Part shown: piece after piece, positions 1 to 7,883 of the stretch
Layout of the letters: the number at the start of each line of letters is the position of its first letter
How positions within the stretch are numbered: position 1 is the stretch's first letter
Source: Oxalobacteraceae bacterium OTU3CINTB1
GTDB lineage: Bacteria; Pseudomonadota; Gammaproteobacteria; Burkholderiales; Burkholderiaceae_D
Length of the DNA stretch: 64,000 bases
Direction of reading: 5' to 3'
Assembly (NCBI GenBank): GCA_024123955.1
Contig: CP099652.1
Span: 2,046,001-2,110,000, forward strand
The notes under the pieces: model-generated
Seen by the model: only the letters and a program-made list of their open reading frames with translations
The model's database searches: none
What the model was told of the DNA's origin: nothing
Position numbers and translations under genes: made by a program

Positions 1-2004
1 GGCGCTGGTGGCGGGCACGTAGCTGCCGACGTAGGCCAGCAACGTGATGAGCGCCACCTGGCGCATGAAGGTCGATTTACCGCCCATGTTCGGCCCTGTG
101 ATCAGCAGCAGGCGGCGCTCGTCGACGAAGCGGCAATCGTTGGCGATGAAGCGTTCGATCTGGTTCTCCACCACCGGATGGCGGCCCTCGACGATGTTGA
201 TGCACGGGCCGTCGACCAGCTGTGGCGCGCACCAGTTGTGGCGCAGCGCGTGGTCGGTCAGCGACACCAGCGCGTCGAGCTGCGACAGCGCCTTCGAGAT
301 CGTCTGCAGGCAGCCGATGAACGGCGCCAGGTCGGCCAGCAGCTGATCGTAGAGCATCTTCTCGCGCGCCAGCGCCTTGTCCTGCGCCGACAGCGCCTTG
401 TCCTCGAACGCCTTCAGTTCCGGCGTGATGTAACGCTCGGCGTTCTTCAGCGTCTGGCGGCGGCGGTAATCGTCCGGCACCTTGGTGGTCTGGCCGTGCG
501 TGACCTCGATGTAGAAGCCGTGCACCTTGTTGTATTCCACCCGCAGGTTGGCGATGCCGGTACGGGCGCGCTCGCGCGTCTCCAGGTCGACCAGGAACTG
601 GCCGGCGTTCTCCGACAGCGCGCGCAGCTCGTCGAGTTCCGCGTCGAAGCCGCGCGCGAACACGCCGCCGTCGCGCACCATGTTGGCCGGCTCCGGCGCC
701 ACCGCGCGCACCAGCAGGTCCAGGCATTCCTCGGGCGAGGACAGGTCGCTATGGATCGCGTTGAGCAGGCCGTTCGGATCGGTCAGCGCGCGCTGCAAGC
801 CGTGGCGCAGCGCCGGCAGCTGCTTGACGCCGTCGCGCAGGCTGGCCAGGTCGCGCGGACGCGCCGACAGCAGCGCGATGCGCGTGGTGATGCGTTCGAT
901 GTCCGGCACCTGCGCCAGGGTGTGCGACAGGCCGCCGGTGGCGTCGGCCTGCGCCAGCGCGGCGATGGCTTCGTGGCGCGAGCGGGCGATGCGCTGGTCG
1001 CGGCGCGCGTGGTGCAGCCAATAGCGCAGCAGGCGCGAACCCATCGCCGTGCGGCAGTGGTCCAGCAGCGAGAACAGGGTAGGGGACTCCTGGCCGCGTA
1101 TGGTCTCGGTCAGTTCCAGGTTGCGCCGCGTGGCCGCGTCCAGGCCGATAAACTCACTCTCGGTTTCGGTGCTCAGGCTGCGCACGTGCTGCAGGCCGCG
1201 ACCCTGGGTCGACTGGGCGTAGCGCAGCAGCGCGCCGGCCGCGCCGAACGCCGCGCCCAAACCGTCGGCGCCGAAGCCGGTCAACGTCGCCACGCTCAGT
1301 TGATCGAGCAGCGACTTGTGGCCGGTGACGACATCGAAGTGCCAGTCCGGCACGCGGTTGACATGGCAGCTGACGGCTTCCTCGAACAGGTCGGCGTTAT
1401 CGCCGCGCAGGATCTCGGCCGGCGCGATGCGCTCCAACTCCTGCTGCATGCGGGTGTTGACGGTGCGGCTGTCGCCGGAGAACTCCATCAGCTTGAGCGA
1501 ACCGCTGGCCAGCGACAGCCACGCCAGGCCGGCAGTGCACACCTTGCGCTGGCTGATGATGCACATCGCCAGCAGCGGGCGCTCGGCCTTTTCCGGCAGC
1601 AGGTCGGCATCGGTCAGGGTACCCGGCGTGACCACCCGCATCACCTTGCGCTCGACCGGGCCTTTGCTGGTGGCCGGATCGCCGATTTGTTCGCAGATCG
1701 CGCACGACTCGCCGATCTTGACCAGCTTGGCCAGATAGCCTTCCAGCGAATGGAACGGCACGCCGCACATCTTGATCGGTTGTCCGCCCGACGAACCGCG
1801 CGCCGTCAGCGTGATGCCGAGCACGCGCGCCGCTTTTTCCGCGTCCGAGTGGAACAGCTCATAGAAATCGCCCATGCGGTAGAAGACCAGCATGTCCGGG
1901 TACTCGGCCTTGATGCTTAAATATTGCTGCATCATCGGCGTGATTTTTTCTGTGGGACTGTTCTGGACGGCGGCGGCGTTGATTTCGTTGGGGACGGTGG
2001 TCAT
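1..2004 (-). CDS. mutS: DNA mismatch repair protein MutS (C-terminus beyond window)
   Basis: MutS recognises mismatches and small loops and, with MutL, starts methyl-independent or methyl-directed mismatch repair. Residues 1-668 are present and the gene runs off the left edge. The mismatch-wedge Phe-x-Glu is visible in GDFYELF (F47, E49). The connector, core and clamp regions follow in the usual order. The Walker A loop GPNMGGKST is at residues 637-645, close to the window edge, so most of the ATPase and the dimerisation end are missing. The start is the ATG at 2002-2004, giving [10 protein letters not shown]; this short N-terminal tail before the conserved TPMMQQYL is normal for betaproteobacteria. 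No partner gene lies next to it. Identity is very secure. Confidence 0.98.
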   Translation of the reverse strand, partial: MTTVPNEINAAAVQNSPTEKITPMMQQYLSIKAEYPDMLVFYRMGDFYELFHSDAEKAARVLGITLTARGSSGGQPIKMCGVPFHSLEGYLAKLVKIGESCAICEQIGDPATSKGPVERKVMRVVTPGTLTDADLLPEKAERPLLAMCIISQRKVCTAGLAWLSLASGSLKLMEFSGDSRTVNTRMQQELERIAPAEILRGDNADLFEEAVSCHVNRVPDWHFDVVTGHKSLLDQLSVATLTGFGADGLGAAFGAAGALLRYAQSTQGRGLQHVRSLSTETESEFIGLDAATRRNLELTETIRGQESPTLFSLLDHCRTAMGSRLLRYWLHHARRDQRIARSRHEAIAALAQADATGGLSHTLAQVPDIERITTRIALLSARPRDLASLRDGVKQLPALRHGLQRALTDPNGLLNAIHSDLSSPEECLDLLVRAVAPEPANMVRDGGVFARGFDAELDELRALSENAGQFLVDLETRERARTGIANLRVEYNKVHGFYIEVTHGQTTKVPDDYRRRQTLKNAERYITPELKAFEDKALSAQDKALAREKMLYDQLLADLAPFIGCLQTISKALSQLDALVSLTDHALRHNWCAPQLVDGPCINIVEGRHPVVENQIERFIANDCRFVDERRLLLITGPNMGGKSTFMRQVALITLLAYVGSYVPATSA

Positions 2005-2148
2005 TGGTTCTTTTTCGGCGGTGCGATGAGTCTGGTTTTGCCGGGGCGTAACGCCCGTGGCGCGTAACCCGACATTCTACCGCTTTCGGGGGCGTGCTGA
2101 CGGTTTCGTACCACTGGCTGAACTACTGACTGCGTGCCTTGACAGTAC

Positions 2149-2472
2149 CTATGCGTTGAGCAGGCGGCGACGAATCAGACCTTCGAGATCGCGGCGCGTG
2201 TGGGCGATCATATGGACGTACAGCATATTGTCATCCCTGCGCTCGACAATGATGCGGTTTTGGCCGGCCAGCAGTTGGCGGTGGTTCGTCAAATGCAGGT
2301 CCTCAAGTTCAGGAACCAGGGTGCCCTTGTGGGGCCACTCTTTGAGCGAGTTCACCTCGGTCAGGATTTCTCGCGTCACCTTTTTGACAAACGCGGGAGA
2401 TTCGTTCAATTTCAAATGTTCGCGGATGTCCTGTAAATCATTCAGCGCGTATTGGGTCCAGATGATTTTCAT
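2149..2472 (-). CDS. RelE/ParE-superfamily toxin
   Basis: This is a 107-residue protein with the plasmid-stabilisation (ParE/RelE) layout: an N-terminal helix pair (WTQYALNDLQDIREHL), a central strand block (LLAGQNRIIVERRDDNMLYVHMIAHTRR) and a basic C-terminus (RRRLLNA). Family members either inhibit gyrase (ParE) or cleave mRNA on the ribosome (RelE); the sequence alone does not decide which. Its first codons overlap the stop of the upstream antitoxin gene by 4 bases, so the pair is translationally coupled with the antitoxin first. The regular H-x-R motif near the C-terminus (HTRR) is present. It is very likely the toxin of a type II pair. Confidence 0.85.
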   Translation of the reverse strand: MKIIWTQYALNDLQDIREHLKLNESPAFVKKVTREILTEVNSLKEWPHKGTLVPELEDLHLTNHRQLLAGQNRIIVERRDDNMLYVHMIAHTRRDLEGLIRRRLLNA

Positions 2473-2753
2473 TTTTTCAGGCTGTTGTCGTCGTCCTCGG
2501 CTTCAAAAAGAGCGACAACAGCATCGTGATCGATTACTTTTCCTTCCTCTATCTGTTTTCTGCCAAGGGCGAGGATGCGGAGCATCGCAATCTGGTCTTG
2601 GGTCGCTTGATAGCTGACGGGATCTTGAACCACTGCCTGAACTCTGCCATTGACGGTGATGGCGACCGCGTCACGCGTTTCCAGCACTTGCTTGACCACG
2701 TCACTGGTGTTTGTCTTCAGGTAACTAATCGGGTGAATGTTCGAGAAATTCAT
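2469..2753 (-). CDS. Phd/YefM-family antitoxin
   Basis: This 94-residue antitoxin starts MNFSNIHPISYLKTNTSDVV, the typical Phd/YefM N-terminal DNA-binding fold, followed by ITVNGRVQAVVQDPVSYQ (the conserved NG-x-x-x-AV-x-x strand). A low-complexity acidic tail (FEAEDDDNSLKK) would bind and neutralise the toxin. The start was placed at the internal ATG (2751-2753) rather than 8 codons upstream because family proteins begin right at this motif. It lies upstream of and overlaps the ParE/RelE-like toxin gene. The family normally represses its own promoter, with the toxin as co-repressor; a palindrome suited to this is at 2792-2812. Confidence 0.87.
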   Translation of the reverse strand: MNFSNIHPISYLKTNTSDVVKQVLETRDAVAITVNGRVQAVVQDPVSYQATQDQIAMLRILALGRKQIEEGKVIDHDAVVALFEAEDDDNSLKK

Positions 2754-2791
2754 GAGCGCCTCACGTGTTGGTGGCACATTTTACCATTCAC

Positions 2792-2812
2792 CCTAAATTA
2801 GGTACTTAATTT
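2792..2812 (-). promoter_or_regulatory. Candidate operator of the Phd/ParE-type toxin-antitoxin pair
   Basis: CCTAAATTAGG (2792-2802) is a perfect 11-base palindrome, and AAATTA/TAATTT arms (2795-2800 and 2807-2812) form a second, overlapping inverted repeat. Both lie about 40-60 bases upstream of the antitoxin start, where autoregulatory sites of Phd/YefM proteins are found. Binding is inferred, not shown. Confidence 0.45.
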
Positions 2813-2866
2813 GGCTCATGACTTCGCGTTCGTCAAGGGCACCGCCCAATTGCCGGACTTTCCTTA

Positions 2867-2906
2867 TCGAACACCCGGTGTGCTATAAATCGAACGGTTC
2901 GAACAC
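2867..2906 (+). promoter_or_regulatory. Repeat-rich promoter region of the glutathione transferase gene
   Basis: The octamer TCGAACAC occurs at 2867-2874 and 2899-2906. Between them lie the palindromes ACACCCGGTGT (2871-2881) and TCGAACGGTTCGA (2890-2902), the latter directly after a TATAAA (2884-2889) that could be a -10 box. No convincing -35 was found. The arrangement suggests a regulator binding site in front of the gene at 2926, but no regulator can be named. Confidence 0.3.
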
Positions 2907-2925
2907 ACAACGCAAAAGGAAACAC

Positions 2926-3540
2926 ATGACTATCCGGGTCCACCATTTAAACAAAAGCCGCTCGCAGCGGATCGTCTGGTTGCTCGAGGAGCTGGGACTG
3001 ACTTATGAAATCGTGCGTTATCAGCGCGATGCGAAAACCAACTTCGCGCCGCCGGAGCTGAAGAAAATTCACCCGCTGGGCAAGTCGCCGCTGCTGGAGG
3101 ACGACGGTGAACTGATCGAAGAGTCGGGCGCGATCGCCCAGTATCTGTGCGACCGCTATGGCGATGGACGCCTGCAGCCGGAGCCGGGATCGAAGGCCGC
3201 GTTGAAGCACTTGCAGCTGATGCATTTCGCCGAAGGCTCGGCGATGCTGCCGCTGCTGTTGCGCATTTATGTCTCGCGCCTGGGCGAGGGCGGCGCGCCG
3301 CTGCACGGGCGCATCGACGGCGAGATCGTCAGCTACTTCGATTATCTGGAGAGCATCTTGCAGCCGTCGGGCTACTTCATCGGCGACGGCTTGACCGCCG
3401 CCGACATCATGCTGAGCTTCCCGGTGATCCTCGCCACCCAGCAGCCGGAAGGGCAGCGCTGGCCGAAGTTGAAGGCCTTCGTCGACACCATCAAGGCGCG
3501 CCCGGCATGGCAGCGCGCCATGGCCGCCACCGAAGGCTAA
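2926..3540 (+). CDS. Glutathione S-transferase family protein
   Basis: This cytosolic 204-residue GST would conjugate glutathione to electrophiles or act as a glutathione-dependent isomerase or reductase. The N-terminal thioredoxin-like domain (about 1-80) carries the S/R cluster KSRSQRIVWLLEELGL after strand 1, the cis-proline region GKSPLLEDDGELIEESGAI (P55) and the glutathione-binding E66-S67. The all-helical C-terminal domain contains the conserved N-capping and hydrophobic staple stretch GDGLTAADIMLSFP. The ATG at 2926 was chosen because AAAGGA precedes it by 6 bases and the fold starts there; the longer reading frame from 2818 adds a non-GST tail. The substrate cannot be predicted. Confidence 0.92.
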   Translation: MTIRVHHLNKSRSQRIVWLLEELGLTYEIVRYQRDAKTNFAPPELKKIHPLGKSPLLEDDGELIEESGAIAQYLCDRYGDGRLQPEPGSKAALKHLQLMHFAEGSAMLPLLLRIYVSRLGEGGAPLHGRIDGEIVSYFDYLESILQPSGYFIGDGLTAADIMLSFPVILATQQPEGQRWPKLKAFVDTIKARPAWQRAMAATEG

Positions 3541-3556
3541 GCGCAGTCGTTTCAAA

Positions 3557-4219
3557 TCAGCCTGGCGACGCCAAACCGCGCAGCATCAGCGACAACGCCG
3601 TCGCCAGGTCCGTCTCGAACTGATACCGCAACGGCCGCAGCGCGGGCGCGGCCAGCACCTCTACCAGGGCGTCGCACGGATGGCTGAGCGGCCACAGCCC
3701 TATCATCAACGCCAGTGCCTGGCGAATGAACTCGACGTATCCCTCGACCGGTATCGACGGCTGACAGCCGTGCAACCGCCGCGCCACGTCCGCCGCCAAC
3801 GCCAGCGTCCCTATCTTGAATGTCGCCAGCCTTTGCCCAGACACGTTATGTTCCAGGATGGTTGGCAAGATACTGAGCAGGCGGCACATGAGCGGAAAGG
3901 CTGCGCTGGACGCGGCGAACGCTTGCGCGATCTGGTCGACAGTGGCGCGCGGGGCGGCGGCGAGTCGTCCTTCCAGGTCGCACCGCCACAGTTCGGACTC
4001 CTCCTCCAGCAACGCCAGCAGCAGTTCCTCGCGGTTCTCAAAATACCGGTACACGTTCGACTTGGTCATCTGGGCCTGGCGCGCCAGCTCGTTCAGGCCG
4101 AGGTCGCGAACCTCCATGCCGCCGTGTAGCGCCGCCTTCGCGGTGGCCAGCAAATGCAGGCGGCGCTCCTCCTTTTGTTCCGGGCGGCGGGCGCGTTGAA
4201 ACTGCTCTGATGTTGCCAT
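3557..4219 (-). CDS. TetR/AcrR-family transcriptional regulator
   Basis: This 220-residue repressor has the TetR helix-turn-helix at about residues 40-61 (LGLNELARQAQMTKSNVYRYFENREELLLAL). A variable all-helical ligand and dimer domain follows, containing EGYVEFIRQALALMIGLW. It faces the SDR gene at 4345 across a 125-base intergenic region that holds a near-consensus sigma70 promoter with two operator-like sites, so control of that SDR and possibly of itself is likely. The ligand is unknown. TetR membership is clear; the target assignment is inference from divergent layout. Confidence 0.9.
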   Translation of the reverse strand: MATSEQFQRARRPEQKEERRLHLLATAKAALHGGMEVRDLGLNELARQAQMTKSNVYRYFENREELLLALLEEESELWRCDLEGRLAAAPRATVDQIAQAFAASSAAFPLMCRLLSILPTILEHNVSGQRLATFKIGTLALAADVARRLHGCQPSIPVEGYVEFIRQALALMIGLWPLSHPCDALVEVLAAPALRPLRYQFETDLATALSLMLRGLASPG

Positions 4220-4267
4220 AGATGTAATTCACCAAAAAAGTGGACGCGACTTCGCTCGCGACGATGC

Positions 4268-4310
4268 TTGACAAGAGACCGGTGGTCCTTTATATTCGAG
4301 ACCACTGGTT
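4268..4310 (+). promoter_or_regulatory. Sigma70 promoter with paired operator-like repeats (SDR gene)
   Basis: TTGACA (4268-4273) is followed after exactly 17 bases by TATATT (4291-4296), a near-perfect sigma70 promoter reading toward the SDR gene at 4345. ACCGGTGGT (4278-4286, inside the spacer) and ACCACTGGT (4301-4309, just after the -10) share the form ACC-N2-TGGT and are palindromic. Their centres are 23 bases apart, about two helical turns. This fits a TetR-type operator that blocks polymerase; the neighbouring regulator is the obvious candidate. Confidence 0.6.
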
Positions 4311-4344
4311 CCTTATCTATTATATCCCACGTCGGAGTGTGCAA

Positions 4345-5301
4345 ATGCCCAGCCCCCTTATGGTTCGTCCCGAACTTCTCAGCCTTGATTTGACCGGCAG
4401 GACCTACGTCGTCACCGGCGCCAATTCCGGCATCGGGCTGGTGACCGCGCAACAACTCGCCAAGCAGGGCGCTACCGTCGTGATGGGCGTGCGGCGCGTG
4501 AAGGAGGGCGAGCGCGTGGCCGACGAGATCCGGCGCGAGGTGCCCGCGGCCAGGCTTCCCGTGTACCAGCTGGAGCTGGGCGACCTGGCGTCGGTGCGCG
4601 CGTTTGCGGCCGAGGTCAACCGCCATCACCCGAAGCTGCAGGGCCTGGTCAACAACGCCGGCGTCATGAGGACCCCATTCGGCCACACCAAGGATGGCTT
4701 CGAGACGCAGTTCGGGGTCAACCACCTCGGTCACTTTCTGTTGACCAATCTGCTGACCGATGCCTTGAAGACCGGTGCGCCGTCGCGGGTGGTCAACCTG
4801 TCGAGCTACTACCACGAGTTCGCGATGGGCCGGAAGGGCGAGATCCACTTCGACGACCTGAACTACCATCGCCGCACGTTCGACACCTGGGAGGCATACG
4901 CCCAATCGAAGCTGGCCAATCTGCTGCACGCGCGCGAACTTGGCCGTCGCATGGCGGGAACGGGCGTCACCGCCGCCAGCGTCAATCCCGGGCTGGTGCG
5001 CACCAACCTGCTGACCATTCCTTTGCCGATGTGGCTGCAACGCCTGGTGGTGCTGCCGTTGTTGCGGCTGGCCGGAATGATCGAGCCGTGGGAGGGCGCG
5101 CAGACCAGCCTGCACGCGCTGCTGGCGCCGGAGGTGGCGGAGCAGTCGGGCGCCTACTACAGCCAGGTCGCCGGCTACAAGGATAAAGCCGCGCGCAAAG
5201 GAGGCTGGCCGCTGAGCTCGCCGAATCCGGTGGCGCACGACGACGCCGTCGCCGCACGCTTGTGGCGCGCCAGCGAGGCGTTGGTGCAGGAGCACTCATA
5301 G
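4345..5301 (+). CDS. Short-chain dehydrogenase/reductase (retinol dehydrogenase/WWOX-like)
   Basis: This is a 318-residue NAD(P)-dependent SDR. The Rossmann motif is TGANSGIG (residues 24-31), NNAG is at 103-106, the catalytic serine lies in NLSS (151-154) and the catalytic tyrosine/lysine in YAQSK (185-189). The long C-terminal half (PGLVRTNL onward, with a hydrophobic stretch around IPLPMWLQRLVVLPLL) resembles the retinol-dehydrogenase/WWOX branch that reduces lipophilic aldehydes or ketones. The start at 4345 fits a CGGAG site 9 bases upstream; an upstream extension to 4240 would overlap the promoter. It is divergent from the TetR gene. The physiological substrate is unknown. Confidence 0.9.
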   Translation: MPSPLMVRPELLSLDLTGRTYVVTGANSGIGLVTAQQLAKQGATVVMGVRRVKEGERVADEIRREVPAARLPVYQLELGDLASVRAFAAEVNRHHPKLQGLVNNAGVMRTPFGHTKDGFETQFGVNHLGHFLLTNLLTDALKTGAPSRVVNLSSYYHEFAMGRKGEIHFDDLNYHRRTFDTWEAYAQSKLANLLHARELGRRMAGTGVTAASVNPGLVRTNLLTIPLPMWLQRLVVLPLLRLAGMIEPWEGAQTSLHALLAPEVAEQSGAYYSQVAGYKDKAARKGGWPLSSPNPVAHDDAVAARLWRASEALVQEHS

Positions 5302-5324
5302 GCTATCAGGCAAAGGCGATATCC

Positions 5325-6068
5325 CTACCAGGCAAGCCGCGTCATTAGGTCGGCGTGGCCATCGTTGAAGTAGCCGCCGGTGGGTCCTAGCCCGTCCAGC
5401 GTGGCGAGCCTGACGACGATCGCCGCCGCCTCGTCGACCGACCTCGGCCCGCTGTGACCGTTCAAGTCGGTCGCCGTGTAGCCGGGGTCGGCGGCGTTGA
5501 CCTTGATGCCCTCGGCGGCCAGTTCCTTGGCGAATTTCGCCGTGAACATATTGAGCGCGCTCTTCGAGGCGCAATAGCCGGCGGCCACCACCGGCCAGTA
5601 GGCGCTGGCCATGTCGAGCGTTGCCGTCACCGAGCCCAGGCCGCTGCTCATCATCACGATCCGCCCGGCGCCGGACTGGCGCAGCAGCGGCAGGAACGCT
5701 TGCGTGACGCGGACCGGGCCGAAGGTGTTTACGTCGAACATCGCCTGGATATCGGCGACGCTTTCCTCGCTGGCGGGCGGAAAGGCGCCCAGGCTGATGC
5801 CTGCATTGTTGACCAGCGCGTCGAGCTTGCCGGTTGCCGCGGTCAGCTGTGCCGCCGCCGCGCGCACACTAGCGTCGTCGGTGACATCGATCACGATCGG
5901 GAAGGCCTCGACGCCACCAGCGCGCAAGTCGGCCACCGCCTGCTCGCCGCGCGCGAGGTCGCGGCAGCCGACCCAGACCGAATAGTTTTGCTCGCCCAGT
6001 TGGCGGGCGATGGCCAGGCCGATGCCCTTGTTGGCGCCGGTGATCAGTGCAATGGATTTGGTCGACAT
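5325..6068 (-). CDS. SDR-family NAD(P)-dependent oxidoreductase
   Basis: This 247-residue classical SDR resembles carbonyl reductases. It has the TGANKGIG cofactor loop (10-17), NNAG (87-90), the catalytic serine in MSSGLGS (140-146) and YCASK (165-169). The C-terminal DPGYTATDLNG is typical of the plant/animal carbonyl-reductase-like SDR group. The start is the ATG at 6066-6068, preceded on the minus strand by AAGGAGAACCAC. It is divergently arranged with the AraC-type regulator that begins at 6197, a common layout in which the regulator activates the oxidoreductase. Substrate unknown. Confidence 0.9.
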   Translation of the reverse strand: MSTKSIALITGANKGIGLAIARQLGEQNYSVWVGCRDLARGEQAVADLRAGGVEAFPIVIDVTDDASVRAAAAQLTAATGKLDALVNNAGISLGAFPPASEESVADIQAMFDVNTFGPVRVTQAFLPLLRQSGAGRIVMMSSGLGSVTATLDMASAYWPVVAAGYCASKSALNMFTAKFAKELAAEGIKVNAADPGYTATDLNGHSGPRSVDEAAAIVVRLATLDGLGPTGGYFNDGHADLMTRLAW

Positions 6069-6196
6069 GTGGTTCTCCTTGAAAGAAAGTCCCCCATTGT
6101 CGAAGCGATGCCGTCCGCGCGCATCCGCGATCGTCCCGCAAAGATGCCTGATCCTGCCAAAATCGCGCCGGCTTCGTTGCATTGCCATCCGGCCTG

Positions 6197-7129
6197 ATGA
6201 ATAATGCGCGGATGACCAGCCTCCTGAAAAAACTAAGCGCGCTGGCGGCCAGCCACGCCGTCGGCGACGAGACGCCGACGGCGATCCCTGGACTGACGAT
6301 CTGGTCCAGCGACCGCTTGACCGAGCCGCGACCGGCGATGTTCGAACCCAGCCTGTATCTGGTGGTGCAGGGCACGAAACGCATGATCGTGGGGAGCAGC
6401 TCCTCAACGCTGGGACCGGGAAGCATGTCGGTGTCGGGCGTAGGCGTGCCGTTTACCGGGCAGGTGACCGCCGCCTCGCCGGACACTCCGTATCTGGCGC
6501 TGAAGCTGGACTTCAACGCCGGCGTGGTGGCAAGCCTGTTGTTCGATCTGCCAGCGCAGGGCGCGTCCGAGCAGCCCGCCGTTGTCAGCGGCGGTGTCGG
6601 CGACGACATCGTCGAACCGTTTTACCGCCTGACGCGGCTGCTATCGTCGCCGCGCGATATCGCGGTGCTGGCGCCCCTGGCCGAGCGCGAGCTGTACTAC
6701 CGCGTCCTGCAGGGTGGCCTGGGCGACGCGATCCGGCGCAACGCCCAGGCCCACACGCGCTTTTCGCAGGTCAGAAGCGCCGTGGAATGGATTTGCGCCA
6801 ACGCCACCGACGCCATGGGTGTGAGTCAGCTGGCCGCCGACGTGGGCATGAGCCCGACGTCGTTCCACCGGCACTTCAAGGCGGTGACCGGCCTTAGCCC
6901 GCTGGCATACCAGCGCCATGTGCGCCTGCTGCACGCAAGAAAGCTGCTCAACGCCGAGACAGGCAACGTCACGTCGGTCGCGTTCGAGGTTGGTTATGCC
7001 AGCGCATCCCAATTCAGCCGCGAATACGCCCGTATGTTCGGCTGTCCACCGGCGCGCGACACCTTCCGCGCCCGCCAGGCGGCGCTCAACGCGGCCGGTC
7101 TGAAAGACAATTCGGACGGCAGACGCTAG
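6197..7129 (+). CDS. AraC-family transcriptional regulator
   Basis: This is an activator-type regulator of about 310 residues. The N-terminal AraC_N-type cupin (roughly residues 20-170; ends near PAQGASEQPAVVSGG) would sense a ligand. The C-terminal double helix-turn-helix runs from FSQVRSAVEWICANATDAMGVSQLAADVGMS to GYASASQFSREYARMFGCPP. This pairing is the AraC_N subclass that commonly sits next to SDR or aldo-keto reductase genes, as here (SDR at 5325-6068, divergent). Starts are possible at TTG 6182, ATG 6197 and ATG 6212; 6197 is used but not proven. Regulation of the neighbouring SDR is inferred. Confidence 0.92.
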   Translation: MNNARMTSLLKKLSALAASHAVGDETPTAIPGLTIWSSDRLTEPRPAMFEPSLYLVVQGTKRMIVGSSSSTLGPGSMSVSGVGVPFTGQVTAASPDTPYLALKLDFNAGVVASLLFDLPAQGASEQPAVVSGGVGDDIVEPFYRLTRLLSSPRDIAVLAPLAERELYYRVLQGGLGDAIRRNAQAHTRFSQVRSAVEWICANATDAMGVSQLAADVGMSPTSFHRHFKAVTGLSPLAYQRHVRLLHARKLLNAETGNVTSVAFEVGYASASQFSREYARMFGCPPARDTFRARQAALNAAGLKDNSDGRR

Positions 7130-7173
7130 CGATAGGCCGCTGGACGCTTACTGAAAGGTGGTCTACACTTAGT

Positions 7174-7194
7174 TGTAGCTACATTGTGGCTACA
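7174..7194 (+). promoter_or_regulatory. Tandem palindromic operator candidate of the RelB/YafQ-type locus
   Basis: TGTAGCTACA (7174-7183) is a perfect 10-base palindrome. A near copy, TGTGGCTACA, follows at 7185-7194, one helical turn away. Both lie 40-60 bases upstream of the antitoxin start. Ribbon-helix-helix antitoxins of the RelB/DinJ family bind exactly such short tandem palindromes, so autoregulation is likely though unproven. Confidence 0.55.
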
Positions 7195-7233
7195 CAGCAA
7201 GATAGTTCAGGTGGTAACGATGAAGGAAATCAT

Positions 7234-7548
7234 ATGCTAACAGCAACCATACGCTCCCGGGTCGAGCCAGAGTTGAAGGAGGAGGCTACGAGGATACTGG
7301 AATCATGTGGCCTTGATTTGTCGACCGCGATTCGTCTTTTCCTTAACAATGTCGTGGTTGCGAAAGGGCTTCCTTTTGCTATTTCGCCGAACCCCACGAC
7401 AGTCGCTGCGATGGAAGAAGCTCGGAAGCTTTCTGGCAGATTTAGCTCCCCTGAAGAGTTTTTTGATGAATTAGAGGGTAAAAATGCCAGCAAAGGAGGG
7501 TGGAAAAAAGTCTCCAAGCCCGACGCTGGCAAGCCTAAGCGCCGGTGA
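7234..7548 (+). CDS. RelB/DinJ-family antitoxin
   Basis: This 104-residue antitoxin begins MLTATIRSRVEPELKEEA, the ribbon-helix-helix strand and helix of RelB/DinJ, followed by SCGLDLSTAIRLFLNNVVVAKGLPF, the family signature. The C-terminal part from about residue 55 would wrap the toxin. The tail ends in a very basic stretch (KKVSKPDAGKPKRR) that overlaps the toxin reading frame. The ATG at 7234 is used because the family fold begins there and GAAGGA lies upstream; a longer frame starts at 7186 but would cover the operator. The downstream toxin start lies inside this gene (65-base overlap), coupling their translation. Confidence 0.88.
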   Translation: MLTATIRSRVEPELKEEATRILESCGLDLSTAIRLFLNNVVVAKGLPFAISPNPTTVAAMEEARKLSGRFSSPEEFFDELEGKNASKGGWKKVSKPDAGKPKRR

Positions 7549-7870
7549 CGAGCGGCTGAACCCCAAGGTCACGCAGCACGCAAGTGCGAGTCCGCCACGT
7601 ATTTTTGACAGAACCAACGCCTTCAAAAAGGACTGGAATCGGCTTGCGTCGAGCGGACGCTACGACATGTCACGCCTTAAAACGGTCATGATGCATTTGA
7701 TCGCGAATGAAGGTCCTTTACCTGCGGAATACGCGGATCATGCCTTGCTTGGGAAATGGCAGGACCATCGAGATTGTCACGTTGGCGGCGATTGGGTTCT
7801 CATCTATAAGCTGACGGAGGCGGATGTGATTTTTGTCCGCACAGGCACTCACAGCGATCTTTTTACGTGA
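7484..7870 (+). CDS. YafQ-family mRNA interferase toxin with N-terminal extension
   Basis: Residues 39-128 match the YafQ fold (FKKDWNRL, then DHALLGKWQDHRDCHVGGDWVLIYKL, then FVRTGTHSDLF). YafQ cleaves mRNA in the ribosome A site. The four catalytic positions known from E. coli YafQ appear as H86, H99, D103 and H123, so the toxin looks active. The first 38 residues are extra compared with the roughly 92-residue family; this tail lies over the 3' end of the antitoxin gene. An AGAGGGT site precedes the ATG at 7484, so the long form may really be made, and no later in-frame ATG exists before the fold. Partner: the RelB/DinJ-like protein immediately upstream. Confidence 0.86.
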   Translation: MPAKEGGKKSPSPTLASLSAGDERLNPKVTQHASASPPRIFDRTNAFKKDWNRLASSGRYDMSRLKTVMMHLIANEGPLPAEYADHALLGKWQDHRDCHVGGDWVLIYKLTEADVIFVRTGTHSDLFT

Positions 7871-7883
7871 GTTGTCGCGTGTG

